DNA of 64,000 bases from Acholeplasma granularum ATCC 19168 (GTDB taxonomy: Bacteria; Bacillota_I; Bacilli_A; Acholeplasmatales; Acholeplasmataceae): contig NZ_JAFR01000006.1 of the NCBI RefSeq assembly GCF_000526235.1, positions 248,001 to 312,000 of the forward strand. Reading direction: 5' to 3'. Below are positions 23,714-32,441 of this stretch, piece by piece. A program made the translations under genes and the position numbers. Under the pieces are notes generated by a model. The model was not told the DNA's origin and searched no databases. It worked only from the letters and a program-made list of their open reading frames with translations. Each line of letters starts with the position of its first letter. The stretch's first letter is position 1.

Positions 23714-25396
23714 GTGAGTGAAATACGCTTTTTCGCTTTAGGTGGATTGGGAGAAAACGGTAAAAATATGTATGTCGTTGATGTTGACAGACAATATTTT
23801 ATTTTGGATGCTGGGTTAAAGTATCCAACCCAAGAACTTTATGGCGTCGATGAAATTATACCTAATTATAAAATGTTAACTAATATAAAAGATCGTATAA
23901 AAGGGATCTTTTTAACACATGCTCATGAGGATCATATTGGAGCATTACCACATATATTAAAAGATTTAAATGTACCTATATATGCAACTCCTTTTACTAT
24001 GGAAATCGTAAAAGATACTTTAAAAGAAAAAAACTTTGATTTAAAAGATTTAACGCTTTATACAATTGATAAGAATTCAATTATACGTTCTGGAAATGTA
24101 AAAATTACTTTCTTTTCTACAACTCATTCTATACCTGAGTCTGTTGGTATAGCAATTCATACAATTGATGGTGTTATTGTTTATACATCCGATTTTACAT
24201 TTGCTCAAATGGGAGATCCAAAATATCAAACTGATTTTTCAAAGATCAATGAAATAGCTCAAAAAAATGTTATAGCACTATTACCTGAGTCACTAGGTTC
24301 TACCTTTGTTCAAGATGGTGGTATTCAAAATGCATTAAATCATAAAATTAACTCTGTATATGCAAATGCAGAAGGAAGAATAATCGTTTCACTATTCTCA
24401 TCAGACTTACAAAAAATTCAAAAAATAATTGATATATCACTAAATCATCATAAGAAAATAGCCATAATTGGACGTAGAGCTCAAAGAATTGTTGATATTG
24501 CAATTCAAAAAGGCTATTTAGTTATTCCGGAAGAATCCTTGGTTAATTTAAAATTCATAGATGAAAAGAATAAAAATGATGCAAATAATTTAGTGTGTTT
24601 AGTTACAGGAAGCCGTCATGAACCGTTTTATATGTTACAACGTATGTGTAAAAAACAAGACAGACTTATACATATTTGTCATAAAGATACAATATTAATT
24701 ATGACTTCACCAGTTCCTGGAACTGAGAAAATGGCAGCAAGAACATTAGACGTATTATATAGAAGTGACGCTGATATCCAAGTTATTGATAAGAGATTAC
24801 TTGCCTCAAACCATGCAACAGCTGAAGAAATTAAAATGATGATTAATTTATTAAATCCTAAATATATCATTCCAACAATTGGAGAATATCGTCATCAATA
24901 TGGTGTAAAACAATTAGCAATGCAACTAGGTTATGAGGAAAACAGAATTTTCCTACTTGACAATGGAGACTCTGTAAATTTTAGTGATAAAAAAGAAACC
25001 TATGTATCAAAATCTGAAATTAAAACAGGCGATATATTAATTGATGGTACAGCTGTAGGTGATGTTAACGACTATGTAATGCGTGATAGAGAATTACTGG
25101 CTGCAGATGGTGTTTTAATGATTGTTGCTAATATAAATCCAAAAACTAAAAAGGTAATTGGTAATGTTGAAATTATTTCTAAAGGATTTGTTTATATTAA
25201 TGAAGATCAATCGATGATGGATGAAATAAGAACTATTTTTGATTCAATCACTCTAAAACATTTAGATGGTAAATACATTAATTGGAATGAATTTAAACTA
25301 CAAGTTAGAGATGAAGTCTCTAAGTATATCTATCAAACGACAAGAAGAAGACCAATTACTATACCTGTTATTATTTCAACAGAACTTAAATCATAA
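23714..25396 (+). CDS. rnj: Ribonuclease J
   Basis: This 560-residue metallo-beta-lactamase/beta-CASP nuclease degrades and matures RNA with both endo- and 5'-exonuclease activity. The metal motif THAHEDHIGALP lies near residues 74-85, and further ligands occur at TTHSIPES and in the TSDFTFAQMGDP segment. The beta-CASP region follows (LPESLGSTF, IIGRRAQRIVDI, VTGSRHEPFYMLQRM), then HVSGH-equivalent ASNHATAEE and the C-terminal domain. The start is GTG with AAAGGA ten bases upstream. Where B. subtilis has J1 and J2, only one is visible here. Divergent from recU. Confidence 0.94.
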   Translation: MSEIRFFALGGLGENGKNMYVVDVDRQYFILDAGLKYPTQELYGVDEIIPNYKMLTNIKDRIKGIFLTHAHEDHIGALPHILKDLNVPIYATPFTMEIVKDTLKEKNFDLKDLTLYTIDKNSIIRSGNVKITFFSTTHSIPESVGIAIHTIDGVIVYTSDFTFAQMGDPKYQTDFSKINEIAQKNVIALLPESLGSTFVQDGGIQNALNHKINSVYANAEGRIIVSLFSSDLQKIQKIIDISLNHHKKIAIIGRRAQRIVDIAIQKGYLVIPEESLVNLKFIDEKNKNDANNLVCLVTGSRHEPFYMLQRMCKKQDRLIHICHKDTILIMTSPVPGTEKMAARTLDVLYRSDADIQVIDKRLLASNHATAEEIKMMINLLNPKYIIPTIGEYRHQYGVKQLAMQLGYEENRIFLLDNGDSVNFSDKKETYVSKSEIKTGDILIDGTAVGDVNDYVMRDRELLAADGVLMIVANINPKTKKVIGNVEIISKGFVYINEDQSMMDEIRTIFDSITLKHLDGKYINWNEFKLQVRDEVSKYIYQTTRRRPITIPVIISTELKS

Positions 25397-25401
25397 AAAA
25401 A

Positions 25402-25434
25402 AAGAAGAATTTAATAAAATTCTTCTTTTTTTAT
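25402..25434. terminator. Bidirectional terminator after RNase J
   Basis: AAAGAAGAATTT and AAATTCTTCTTT pair around a short loop, followed by T on the plus strand and A-rich DNA serving the opposite gene. Confidence 0.8.
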
Positions 25435-25442
25435 AATTATCA

Positions 25443-25961
25443 TTACTTTTTAATCGCATCAATTAATGCTGGTAAATAATAAGGTAAATCAATAGGTCGT
25501 CTGGCAGTAACTATATGGTTATAAACAACTACAGGCTCATCCATCCAAATTGCTCCCGCATACATTAAATCATCTTTAATGCCAGGCGTAGATGTCATTT
25601 TTACACCTTTTAATATATGTGCACTAGACAATACCCATCCAGCATGACAAATTACACCTATTACTTTTTTGTGTTCATTTAAGTATTTAACAAAATTTAA
25701 GACTTCTGGAAGCCTTCTTAAATAATCAGGTGCCCACCCACCAGGAATAATTAGTGCATCATACTCCGTAATATCTACATCCTTAAAAGAAATCTCACTT
25801 TTTGTTTGTAGACCGTATTTACCATGATACACTTTATTAGTTTCTTCACCTGCAATTGTTACTTTTGCACCAGCTTCAGTTAGTCTAATCAATGGATAAT
25901 GAAATTCTAAATCATCATAATCATTACTAACAATTGTTAGTATTTTTTTACCTTTTAACAT
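25443..25961 (-). CDS. DJ-1/PfpI family protein
   Basis: This 172-residue protein has the class I glutamine amidotransferase-like fold of DJ-1/PfpI. The nucleophile elbow is GVICHAGWVLSSA, with Cys and His adjacent as in PfpI, and the acidic residue lies in the N-terminal strand (LIRLTEAGAKVTIAGEE). The sequence DALIIPGGWAPDYLRR is also typical. Members act as protease-like, chaperone or deglycase enzymes against stress; the specific activity is not set by sequence. It begins two bases after rarA ends and is probably cotranscribed with it. Confidence 0.88.
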   Translation of the reverse strand: MLKGKKILTIVSNDYDDLEFHYPLIRLTEAGAKVTIAGEETNKVYHGKYGLQTKSEISFKDVDITEYDALIIPGGWAPDYLRRLPEVLNFVKYLNEHKKVIGVICHAGWVLSSAHILKGVKMTSTPGIKDDLMYAGAIWMDEPVVVYNHIVTARRPIDLPYYLPALIDAIKK

Positions 25962-25963
25962 TA

Positions 25964-27208
25964 TTATTTTGACTCCTTTTTCTTATAACCTTTAATTTGA
26001 TCGATTAATTTCTTTCTCTCAAACAATGCTTTTTCATAAACACTTTCTTGTTTAGGATTATAATAACTTACTCCAAATAAATTTTCTGGTAAATATTGCT
26101 CACTATTAAGGGAACCAACATCATTATGTGGGTATCTATATGCATCTGGGTTTGTTCTTAGATATTTATTATCAATATGTTTTGGAATAGGACCTGCAAT
26201 TCCGGCACTAAAATCTTCTAATGCTTTATCTAAAGCTACCATTGCAGTATTAGATTTAGGAGATAACGCCATATCAACAACAGCAACAGATAAAGGAATT
26301 CTAGCCTCAGGAAAACCTAACATTTTAGCGGTTTGCATCGCTTGAAGTACTTTACCACCCATTGTGGGATTTGCAAGACCTATATCCTCATATGCAATAA
26401 CAATTAACCTTCTTACAATGACTTCTAAGTCACCTAATGTAATAAGTCTAGCTAAATAATGAAGCGATGCGTCTACATCTGAACCTCTAATTGATTTTTG
26501 TAGAGCAGATAACATTTCATAATAGTGATCTTCATGATCATCTAAGGAAAGTTGAGGTTTACCTGCTAATTTTCTAATAATGTTTGATGTAATTTTTTTA
26601 CCATCATCGACAACTAAGGATGCACTTTCTAATATATTTAATGCAGACCTTATTTCGTGATTAGAAGCCCTAATTATGGCACTTACCGCATCATCTGTTA
26701 AGATTACTTCGTTATCTAGATATGGAATTGCTGCCAATATTGCAGATTTAATATCTTCATCACTTAAAGATTTTATTTCGTATAGATGACATCTTGAGCG
26801 AATCGCTAAGTTAATACTTTGATATGGATTTAATGTGGTGAGTCCAATCATCACAGCTTTTCCACTTTCTAAAAATGGTAATAAATAGTCTTGTATATCA
26901 GTTTTCATTCGGTGAATTTCATCAACCACAATTAATACATTATGATACGCTGTCATATCAAGAATATCTTTGAGTTTTGCTTTATTATCTGTGGATGCAT
27001 TGAAAAAATAAGTATCAAGTCCGCTAGAATAAGAAAACAAATTTGCAATTGTGGTTTTTCCGGTTCCAGGTGGCCCATATAAGATGAAAGATAAATACTT
27101 TTTTTTCTCCAACATCTTTGTTAATACACCATCTTTACTTAATAAATGGTCTTGTCCATAAACATCTTTAAATGATTTTGGACGCATGCGACTTGCTAAA
27201 GGTTCCAT
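25964..27208 (-). CDS. rarA: Replication-associated recombination protein RarA (AAA+ ATPase)
   Basis: This 414-residue AAA+ ATPase acts at stalled replication forks. Walker A is GPPGTGKTT (residues 45-53) and Walker B is VLIVVDEIHR near residue 95. Sensor and arginine-finger regions (LAIRSRCHLYE) are present. The C-terminal part carries the family-specific stretches SIRGSDVDASLHYLARLI and FPEARIPLSVAVVDMALSPKSN, and PYHNDVGSLNSEQYLPE-like YPHNDVG near the end, as in MgsA/RarA. AGGAGGGAC precedes the ATG by five to ten bases. It is divergent from apt. Confidence 0.94.
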   Translation of the reverse strand: MEPLASRMRPKSFKDVYGQDHLLSKDGVLTKMLEKKKYLSFILYGPPGTGKTTIANLFSYSSGLDTYFFNASTDNKAKLKDILDMTAYHNVLIVVDEIHRMKTDIQDYLLPFLESGKAVMIGLTTLNPYQSINLAIRSRCHLYEIKSLSDEDIKSAILAAIPYLDNEVILTDDAVSAIIRASNHEIRSALNILESASLVVDDGKKITSNIIRKLAGKPQLSLDDHEDHYYEMLSALQKSIRGSDVDASLHYLARLITLGDLEVIVRRLIVIAYEDIGLANPTMGGKVLQAMQTAKMLGFPEARIPLSVAVVDMALSPKSNTAMVALDKALEDFSAGIAGPIPKHIDNKYLRTNPDAYRYPHNDVGSLNSEQYLPENLFGVSYYNPKQESVYEKALFERKKLIDQIKGYKKKESK

Positions 27209-27294
27209 ACTGTCCCTCCTAAAAACTATTATAACATTTTATAATACTTAACATTTTAAAAAACTATTAAACAGGTTTATAAATGCCTAAAACA

Positions 27295-27323
27295 TTGTAA
27301 AAAAGCCATAAATAACATATAAT
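27295..27323 (+). promoter_or_regulatory. Promoter of apt-relA-dtd
   Basis: TTGTAA (27295-27300), 17 bases and TATAAT (27318-27323). Confidence 0.75.
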
Positions 27324-27379
27324 AATATGTAGACAAAATAAATGTCACACTAAGATAAAAATTGAAGGAAGTAATGTAT

Positions 27380-27892
27380 ATGGATTTAAAACAATATATA
27401 GCAGCAGTTCATGATTTTCCAAAAAAAGGTATTTTATTTAGAGATATTACACCTTTAATGCTTGAAGGTAAAGCATACCAATATGCAGCTCAAGAATTTA
27501 CAAATTTTGCAAAAGAAAAAAATGCAACATTGATTGTTGGACCTGAAGCCCGAGGTTTTATCTTTGGATGTCCTGTTGCTGTTAATTTAGGTATTGGTTT
27601 TGCACCTGTTAGAAAACCGGGTAAATTACCGAGAAAATCAGTGACATTAACATATGATTTAGAATATGGTACAAATTCTTTATCTTTACACGAAGATGCT
27701 ATTAAGCCTGGTGACAGAGTAGTAATTATTGATGATTTACTAGCAACAGGTGGTACGATGGATGCAACAATTAAACTCGTTGAAAAACTGGGTGGTATTG
27801 TTGTAGGTCTAGCATTTTTAATTGAATTAGATGATTTAAATGGAAGAGAATTATTGAAAAACTACGAAGTTAAAACACTTATGCACTATTAA
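27380..27892 (+). CDS. apt: Adenine phosphoribosyltransferase
   Basis: This enzyme salvages adenine to AMP using PRPP. Family motifs are [15 protein letters not shown] near the N-terminus, [11 protein letters not shown], and the PRPP loop [15 protein letters not shown] near residue 120. The ATG at 27380 gives 170 residues, the standard length, with GAAGGAAG eight bases upstream. A TTG at 27362 and an ATG at 27374 in the same frame are too close to that site. Its position immediately before the (p)ppGpp synthetase gene matches the conserved Firmicute apt-relA-dtd order. Confidence 0.95.
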   Translation: MDLKQYIAAVHDFPKKGILFRDITPLMLEGKAYQYAAQEFTNFAKEKNATLIVGPEARGFIFGCPVAVNLGIGFAPVRKPGKLPRKSVTLTYDLEYGTNSLSLHEDAIKPGDRVVIIDDLLATGGTMDATIKLVEKLGGIVVGLAFLIELDDLNGRELLKNYEVKTLMHY

Positions 27893-27913
27893 TTAATAAA
27901 GGACGTGATTAAT

Positions 27914-30088
27914 ATGGAAAAAGATGCACTATATAATGCATTAATAAAAGATATTTCACACTATATCAAAAGTGAATCAAACATCAATTTAATCACTAGA
28001 GCTTATGAAGTTGCAAAAATTAAGCATCTTGGTCAAATGCGTAAAAGTGGGGAACCATATATTACACATCCGACTGCTGTTGCAAGAATTTTAGCAGAAC
28101 TAGAAGCTGGTCCACAAACACTCGTTGCTGCTTTACTACATGATACTGTAGAAGATACAGATTATACGCTTGAAGGACTAGAAAAGGATTTTGGAAAAGA
28201 TATAGCTTTACTTGTTGATGCAGTTACAAAATTAAACAAAATTCAATTCAAAGATACAAGACAAACCGATAATCAACAAAAAATGCTATTAGCAATGGCT
28301 AAAGATGTACGAGTAATATTAATTAAAATTGCTGATAGATTACATAATATGCGTACACTAGATTCAATGGATCCTGATAAACAAATTCGAATTTCTAAGG
28401 AAACTTTAGATATTTATGCACCGATAGCTCATCGCCTCGGTCTTTTTAGATGGAAAGCCGAATTAGAGGATAGATCATTAAGATATGTGCATCCAGCAAT
28501 GTATTATAAGGTATCAAATTTAGTTAAAGCAAAAAAAGAAGAACGTGAAAACAGTATTAATAATGTTATTGCATATATTAAAGATTTATTTAAGGAATCA
28601 GAACTTAGTAATTTTGAAATAAAAGGTAGAATTAAAAATATTTATTCTATTTATAAAAAAATGATTAATTCAGGTCGTGATTTTGAAGATATCTATGACC
28701 TATTAGCAGTTCGTATTATTGTTGATAAAGTAGAGACATGTTACCAATCACTTGGTATCATTCATGCTCATTTTACACCAATTCCAAAACGATTTAAAGA
28801 TTACATTGCAGTACCTAAACCAAACCTTTATCAATCACTTCATACAACTGTACTACATTCTGATGGTACATTATTTGAAGTTCAAATTCGTACCAAAGAA
28901 ATGGATAAAGTTGCAGAAGATGGTATTGCTGCACACTGGGCATATAAAGAAAACAAAGTATATTCTAAAGAACGCGAACAATTTGAAATGATGTCTCGTT
29001 TAAAATGGTATGCTGATTTAATGAAGATGACTGAAGACAAAGATGATCAAGGTGAAAACTCTGAAGAATTTGTTGAGACTGTAAAAACTGATATTTTCTC
29101 TGCAAACGTTTATGTATTTACTCCAAAGGGTGAAGTAATTGAATTACCTAGTGGTGGTACACCAATCGATTTTGCATATAAAATTCATACAGATGTGGGT
29201 CATAAAACTGTTGGTGCAACAGTGAATAACCGTATAGTTACTTTAGATCATGAACTTCAAACTGGTGATGTAGTATCCATTAAAACAAACAAAAACTCAT
29301 CTGGACCAAGCGAAGATTGGCTAAAAATTGCTAAATCGGCACATGCAAGACATAAAATTAAAGGTTTTATTAATAAAACTAACCAAGAATTTACTTACTC
29401 TACAGGAAAAGACCTAGTAGAAAGAGAATTAGTTGCCAATAAAAGAAATGATGAACTTACAGATGAATGGGTTCGCATAAATTTTGAAAAATTATCAATC
29501 ACAACACTAAATGATCTATATTTAGAAGTGGGTAAAGGAAATATATCAGTTAAAACTATCATCAATAAATTGATGCCAGATTTAACGAAAGAACAATTAT
29601 TAAAACGTCAAATAGAACGTACAGCTAGACAATTAATAGCCACATCTGAAACAGGAGTTGTCATAGAAGGTCTTTCTAACCCACAAATAAAGTTGGCTAA
29701 TTGCTGTACACCAATACCAGGAGATACAATCTTAGGTTATGTAACAAAAGGTAGTGGTATAGTTGTTCATGCTACGCATTGTATTAATTTAAATCAATAT
29801 GATAAAAATAGATTAATACCTGCATTATGGGCAGATAACATTAATAGAAAATACCCAACATGGTTAAAAATAAAAGGTACTACCAGAAATGGTTTATTAA
29901 CAGAAATCATTCAAGTTGCTAATTCAAGTGGTATAAATATAGCTGAGGTATCAGCTGTAACAAATCAAGAATTGGAGAGTATCATTAAAATAAAAATAAC
30001 TCTCAAAGAAAAAAGAGAATTAGACACATTAGTTGTAAATCTGCAGAAAGTACCACAAGTATATTATGTAGAGCGTGAAATTATATGA
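27914..30088 (+). CDS. relA: Bifunctional (p)ppGpp synthetase/hydrolase (long RSH)
   Basis: This 724-residue protein makes and degrades the stringent alarmone. The hydrolase HD domain is intact (ITHPTAVARIL, AALLHDTVEDTDYT, KIADRLHNMRTLDS). The synthetase domain carries DLLAVRIIVD, YKDYIAVPKPNLYQSLHTTV, in its RFKDYIAVPKPN form, and EVQIRTKEMDKVAEDGIAAHW. TGS (VYVFTPKGEVIELPSGGTPIDFAY), zinc-finger-like (LANCCTPIPGD) and C-terminal ACT domains follow. Both activities are expected. I chose the ATG at 27914 because AAAGGA lies ten bases upstream; a GTG at 27905 is too close. The stop overlaps dtd. Confidence 0.95.
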   Translation: MEKDALYNALIKDISHYIKSESNINLITRAYEVAKIKHLGQMRKSGEPYITHPTAVARILAELEAGPQTLVAALLHDTVEDTDYTLEGLEKDFGKDIALLVDAVTKLNKIQFKDTRQTDNQQKMLLAMAKDVRVILIKIADRLHNMRTLDSMDPDKQIRISKETLDIYAPIAHRLGLFRWKAELEDRSLRYVHPAMYYKVSNLVKAKKEERENSINNVIAYIKDLFKESELSNFEIKGRIKNIYSIYKKMINSGRDFEDIYDLLAVRIIVDKVETCYQSLGIIHAHFTPIPKRFKDYIAVPKPNLYQSLHTTVLHSDGTLFEVQIRTKEMDKVAEDGIAAHWAYKENKVYSKEREQFEMMSRLKWYADLMKMTEDKDDQGENSEEFVETVKTDIFSANVYVFTPKGEVIELPSGGTPIDFAYKIHTDVGHKTVGATVNNRIVTLDHELQTGDVVSIKTNKNSSGPSEDWLKIAKSAHARHKIKGFINKTNQEFTYSTGKDLVERELVANKRNDELTDEWVRINFEKLSITTLNDLYLEVGKGNISVKTIINKLMPDLTKEQLLKRQIERTARQLIATSETGVVIEGLSNPQIKLANCCTPIPGDTILGYVTKGSGIVVHATHCINLNQYDKNRLIPALWADNINRKYPTWLKIKGTTRNGLLTEIIQVANSSGINIAEVSAVTNQELESIIKIKITLKEKRELDTLVVNLQKVPQVYYVEREII

Positions 30089-30528
30089 GAATGTTAGTTA
30101 CAAAAGTATCAAAAGCCAAATTAACAGTAGATAATCAGTTGATTTCTCAAATTGGTGAAGGCTATGTTGTATATTTTGGAGTAAAAACTACTGATAATGA
30201 AAAATTAGTAGACAAATGCGTTAGAAAATTAATGAACTTAAGAATTTATCATGATGAAAATGACAAATTAAACTTAAGTCTAAATAAAGAAAAGCATCAA
30301 ATACTTGTAGTTTCTCAATTTACTTTATATGGTGATGCTACTAACAATAATCGTCCAAGTTTTACCAATGCTGCAAGACCTGAACATGCAAACTTACTTT
30401 ATGAAAGTTTTGTAGAAAAATTAAGAAATCATGGTTATCACGTTCAAACAGGTGTTTTTGGAGCACATATGACAATTGATGCAACTTATGTAGGTCCATT
30501 TAATTTGATGTATGAAATAGAGGCGTAA
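30085..30528 (+). CDS. dtd: D-aminoacyl-tRNA deacylase
   Basis: This 147-residue enzyme removes D-amino acids and glycine mischarged on tRNA. The active-site motif SQFTLYGDATNNNRPSF (family SQFTLxxD.kkG.RPSF) and the GVFGAHMTI cross-subunit motif are both present, and the length is full. It starts inside the relA stop codon (ATGA), the conserved gene pair of Firmicutes, and is probably translationally coupled. Confidence 0.95.
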   Translation: MRMLVTKVSKAKLTVDNQLISQIGEGYVVYFGVKTTDNEKLVDKCVRKLMNLRIYHDENDKLNLSLNKEKHQILVVSQFTLYGDATNNNRPSFTNAARPEHANLLYESFVEKLRNHGYHVQTGVFGAHMTIDATYVGPFNLMYEIEA

Positions 30529-30533
30529 ATAAA

Positions 30534-31610
30534 ATGAAAAAGATTAACTTTAAGTTTTTAAATATATTATTACTCTTATTAATAATTATATTAGTTATTT
30601 ATATATGGCCAAATATCAATGGAACAATCATTAAAGCTTTTAAAGCTATATTACCGCTTATTATTGCATTTACAATAGCATATATATTAAATCCTTTAAT
30701 TAATCTTTTACAAAAATATAAAATACCTAGGTGGCTTGGTGTAATTATTGTTTATTCAATCATCGTCTTATTCTTTATATATCTTGTTTGGGGTGTTGTA
30801 AAACCTGCAATTGATACGATCGGTAATTTATCATTGGGTATTGAAAATATCATGATAGAAATTGGTGATATTTTAAATGTTGATACATCAGGTATGACAA
30901 CTTATATTGTTTCAATTGTTGACGATGTTGTGCTTGAGATTAATAACTTCTTTAGTGCAGAAGGTGGCACTGTTGGACAAGTTTGGAATGTAATAGTTGG
31001 TGGTGCGGTTGTTATTGTTGTGGGTATAATATTTATCATTAATTTTCCTAAAATCAGAGAAAGAATTAAAGAATACTTATCTATAACAGTTAAGCCAAAA
31101 ACTTATAGCTATATTCAAAGAATCGATAAAGAATTAACAACCTATCTTTGGGCTGAGGTAATTATTGCCGGTATTCAAGCAGTACAATATGGTGGTTTAA
31201 TGTTAATACTCGCTTTATTTTTTAATGAGTTTTGGGTATTTGTACCACTGGTTGCAATAGTCGCAGCCATACTTTCATTAATACCATACTTTGGTGGACA
31301 TTTTTCAATTCTATTTACAGCAATTATTGTAATGACTGTACCAAGTGCTGCTTATGGTATGATAGCAATCGGCGTATTTATATTAATATTTCCACAACTT
31401 GATGCTTATGTTATTAATCCTAAAATATATCAAACGCAACTTAGACTCAATCCAATATTAACCATTGCCTTTGTTTTACTTGGACAAACCTTCTTCGGTA
31501 TTATTGGTGCTATCTTATCTGTGCCAATTCAAGTTATTTTAGAAGTAACGATGCAATACTACAAGGAAAACATTAAAAAAGGCATTAAAAATTTAAATCA
31601 GCACCTATAA
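30534..31610 (+). CDS. AI-2E family (YdiK/PerM-like) membrane transporter
   Basis: This 358-residue protein has the typical layout of the AI-2E family: two N-terminal helices (about residues 8-25 and 30-55), a third at 60-82, a central polar region (95-140), and five more helices. Family motifs are AYILNPLINLL, the LSLIPYFGGHFSILFTA stretch and the PQLDAYVINPKI signature with a conserved LNPILTIAFVLLGQTFFGIIGAILSVP. Members export small molecules or sodium; the name AI-2E does not establish autoinducer export here. It begins six bases after dtd. Its stop lies just before the T-box promoter. Confidence 0.85.
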   Translation: MKKINFKFLNILLLLLIIILVIYIWPNINGTIIKAFKAILPLIIAFTIAYILNPLINLLQKYKIPRWLGVIIVYSIIVLFFIYLVWGVVKPAIDTIGNLSLGIENIMIEIGDILNVDTSGMTTYIVSIVDDVVLEINNFFSAEGGTVGQVWNVIVGGAVVIVVGIIFIINFPKIRERIKEYLSITVKPKTYSYIQRIDKELTTYLWAEVIIAGIQAVQYGGLMLILALFFNEFWVFVPLVAIVAAILSLIPYFGGHFSILFTAIIVMTVPSAAYGMIAIGVFILIFPQLDAYVINPKIYQTQLRLNPILTIAFVLLGQTFFGIIGAILSVPIQVILEVTMQYYKENIKKGIKNLNQHL

Positions 31611-31615
31611 ATTTA

Positions 31616-31644
31616 TTGACTATTTAGTGCTAAAATGATATCAT
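31616..31644 (+). promoter_or_regulatory. Promoter of the T-box-hisS-aspS unit
   Basis: TTGACT (31616-31621), 17 bases and TATCAT (31639-31644). Confidence 0.75.
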
Positions 31645-31649
31645 AATCA

Positions 31650-31860
31650 TAATTAAATCGGTTGATGATAAAGAAGAAATGATTAATATAATTCTAAGAT
31701 ATAAAGAGATTAGTTTAAATTGGTGAAAAAACTAAAATAGAATATAATCATGGGACAACTTTGTAAACCAAAAAAGCAATTAAGGGCCAGTTAATCTGGA
31801 ACTAAGGTGGCACCGCGAAATCAATTCGTCCTTAGAAATTTTTAAGGACGATTTTTTTAT
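31650..31860 (+). promoter_or_regulatory. T-box leader (probably Asp-specific) with terminator
   Basis: The conserved T-box AACTAAGGTGGCACCGCG is at 31799-31816. It is followed by a terminator: CGTCCTTA (31827-31834) pairs with TAAGGACG (31843-31850), then a T tract. Upstream is stem I, with ATGATT (31679-31684) pairing AATCAT (31746-31751). GGTT (31660-31663) and AACC (31766-31769) close the lower stem. A specifier candidate is GAC (31754-31756, Asp) followed by A; CAT (His, 31749) is partly paired and less likely. Uncharged tRNA should favour read-through into the GNAT, hisS and aspS genes. Class is certain; specificity is inferred. Confidence 0.92.
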
Positions 31861-31883
31861 TTAAAATCAAGGGAGATTAAATT

Positions 31884-32441
31884 ATGAAAGAACCAATTAT
31901 ATATTTTGAAAATTATTTATTAAGACCTGTTCAAATTGAAGATGCAAATGATATGTACGAATATGGTTCAGATTTAGAAACTGTTAAATTTTTAAGTTGG
32001 GGACCATATATGGATGTGACCGAAGCACATGGTTCAATCAAACAATTCTTCCTTAAAAGACCTCAAAGAGGCTTACCAATTGGGTATGCAATTGTAGATT
32101 TAAAACTTAATAAAATGATTGGTACAATAGATTTTCATACAATCATAAGTGATGGTGTTGCTGAAATAGGTTTTTGTTTGAACAAAGCATATTGGAAAAA
32201 AGGTATAATGACAAAAGCCTTACATCAAATTCTGCAAGTAGGTTTTTATTATCACGGTTTTAAAAAAATAGTAATCGGACATGCCAACCAAAATACTGGT
32301 AGTAAACGCGTTATTGAAAAAAATAAATTTATATTTGATTATGTTGATAATGAGAAATATTATAATCGTTTTACAGGACAAAATGAACCGTCAAGTTGGT
32401 ATTATTTGACGAGAGAGGATTTTATAAAAAATGAGTTTTAA
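31884..32441 (+). CDS. GNAT family N-acetyltransferase (RimJ/RimL-like)
   Basis: This 185-residue protein is a GNAT acetyltransferase of the RimL/RimJ subgroup. It begins with the strand LLRPVQIEDANDMYEYGSD, and continues with GTIDFHTIISDGVAEIGFCL, the acetyl-CoA motif region KKGIMTKALHQILQVGFYYHGFKKIVIGHA and NTGSKRVIEKNKFIFDY. It transfers acetyl from acetyl-CoA to an amine, but the target (ribosomal protein, aminoacyl compound or small molecule) is unknown. It is the first gene after the T-box and overlaps hisS by 11 bases, so it is controlled by tRNA charging, which hints at a translation-related target. GGGAGA lies seven bases upstream. Confidence 0.85.
   Translation: MKEPIIYFENYLLRPVQIEDANDMYEYGSDLETVKFLSWGPYMDVTEAHGSIKQFFLKRPQRGLPIGYAIVDLKLNKMIGTIDFHTIISDGVAEIGFCLNKAYWKKGIMTKALHQILQVGFYYHGFKKIVIGHANQNTGSKRVIEKNKFIFDYVDNEKYYNRFTGQNEPSSWYYLTREDFIKNEF

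Noticed and set aside
27362-27379. Upstream TTG start for apt
   Set aside because: It overlaps the ribosome site GAAGGAAG; the ATG at 27380 gives the standard 170 residues.
31749-31751. CAT as a His specifier in the T-box
   Set aside because: These bases pair with ATG of the stem at 31679-31681, so they are less likely to be the exposed codon than GAC at 31754.
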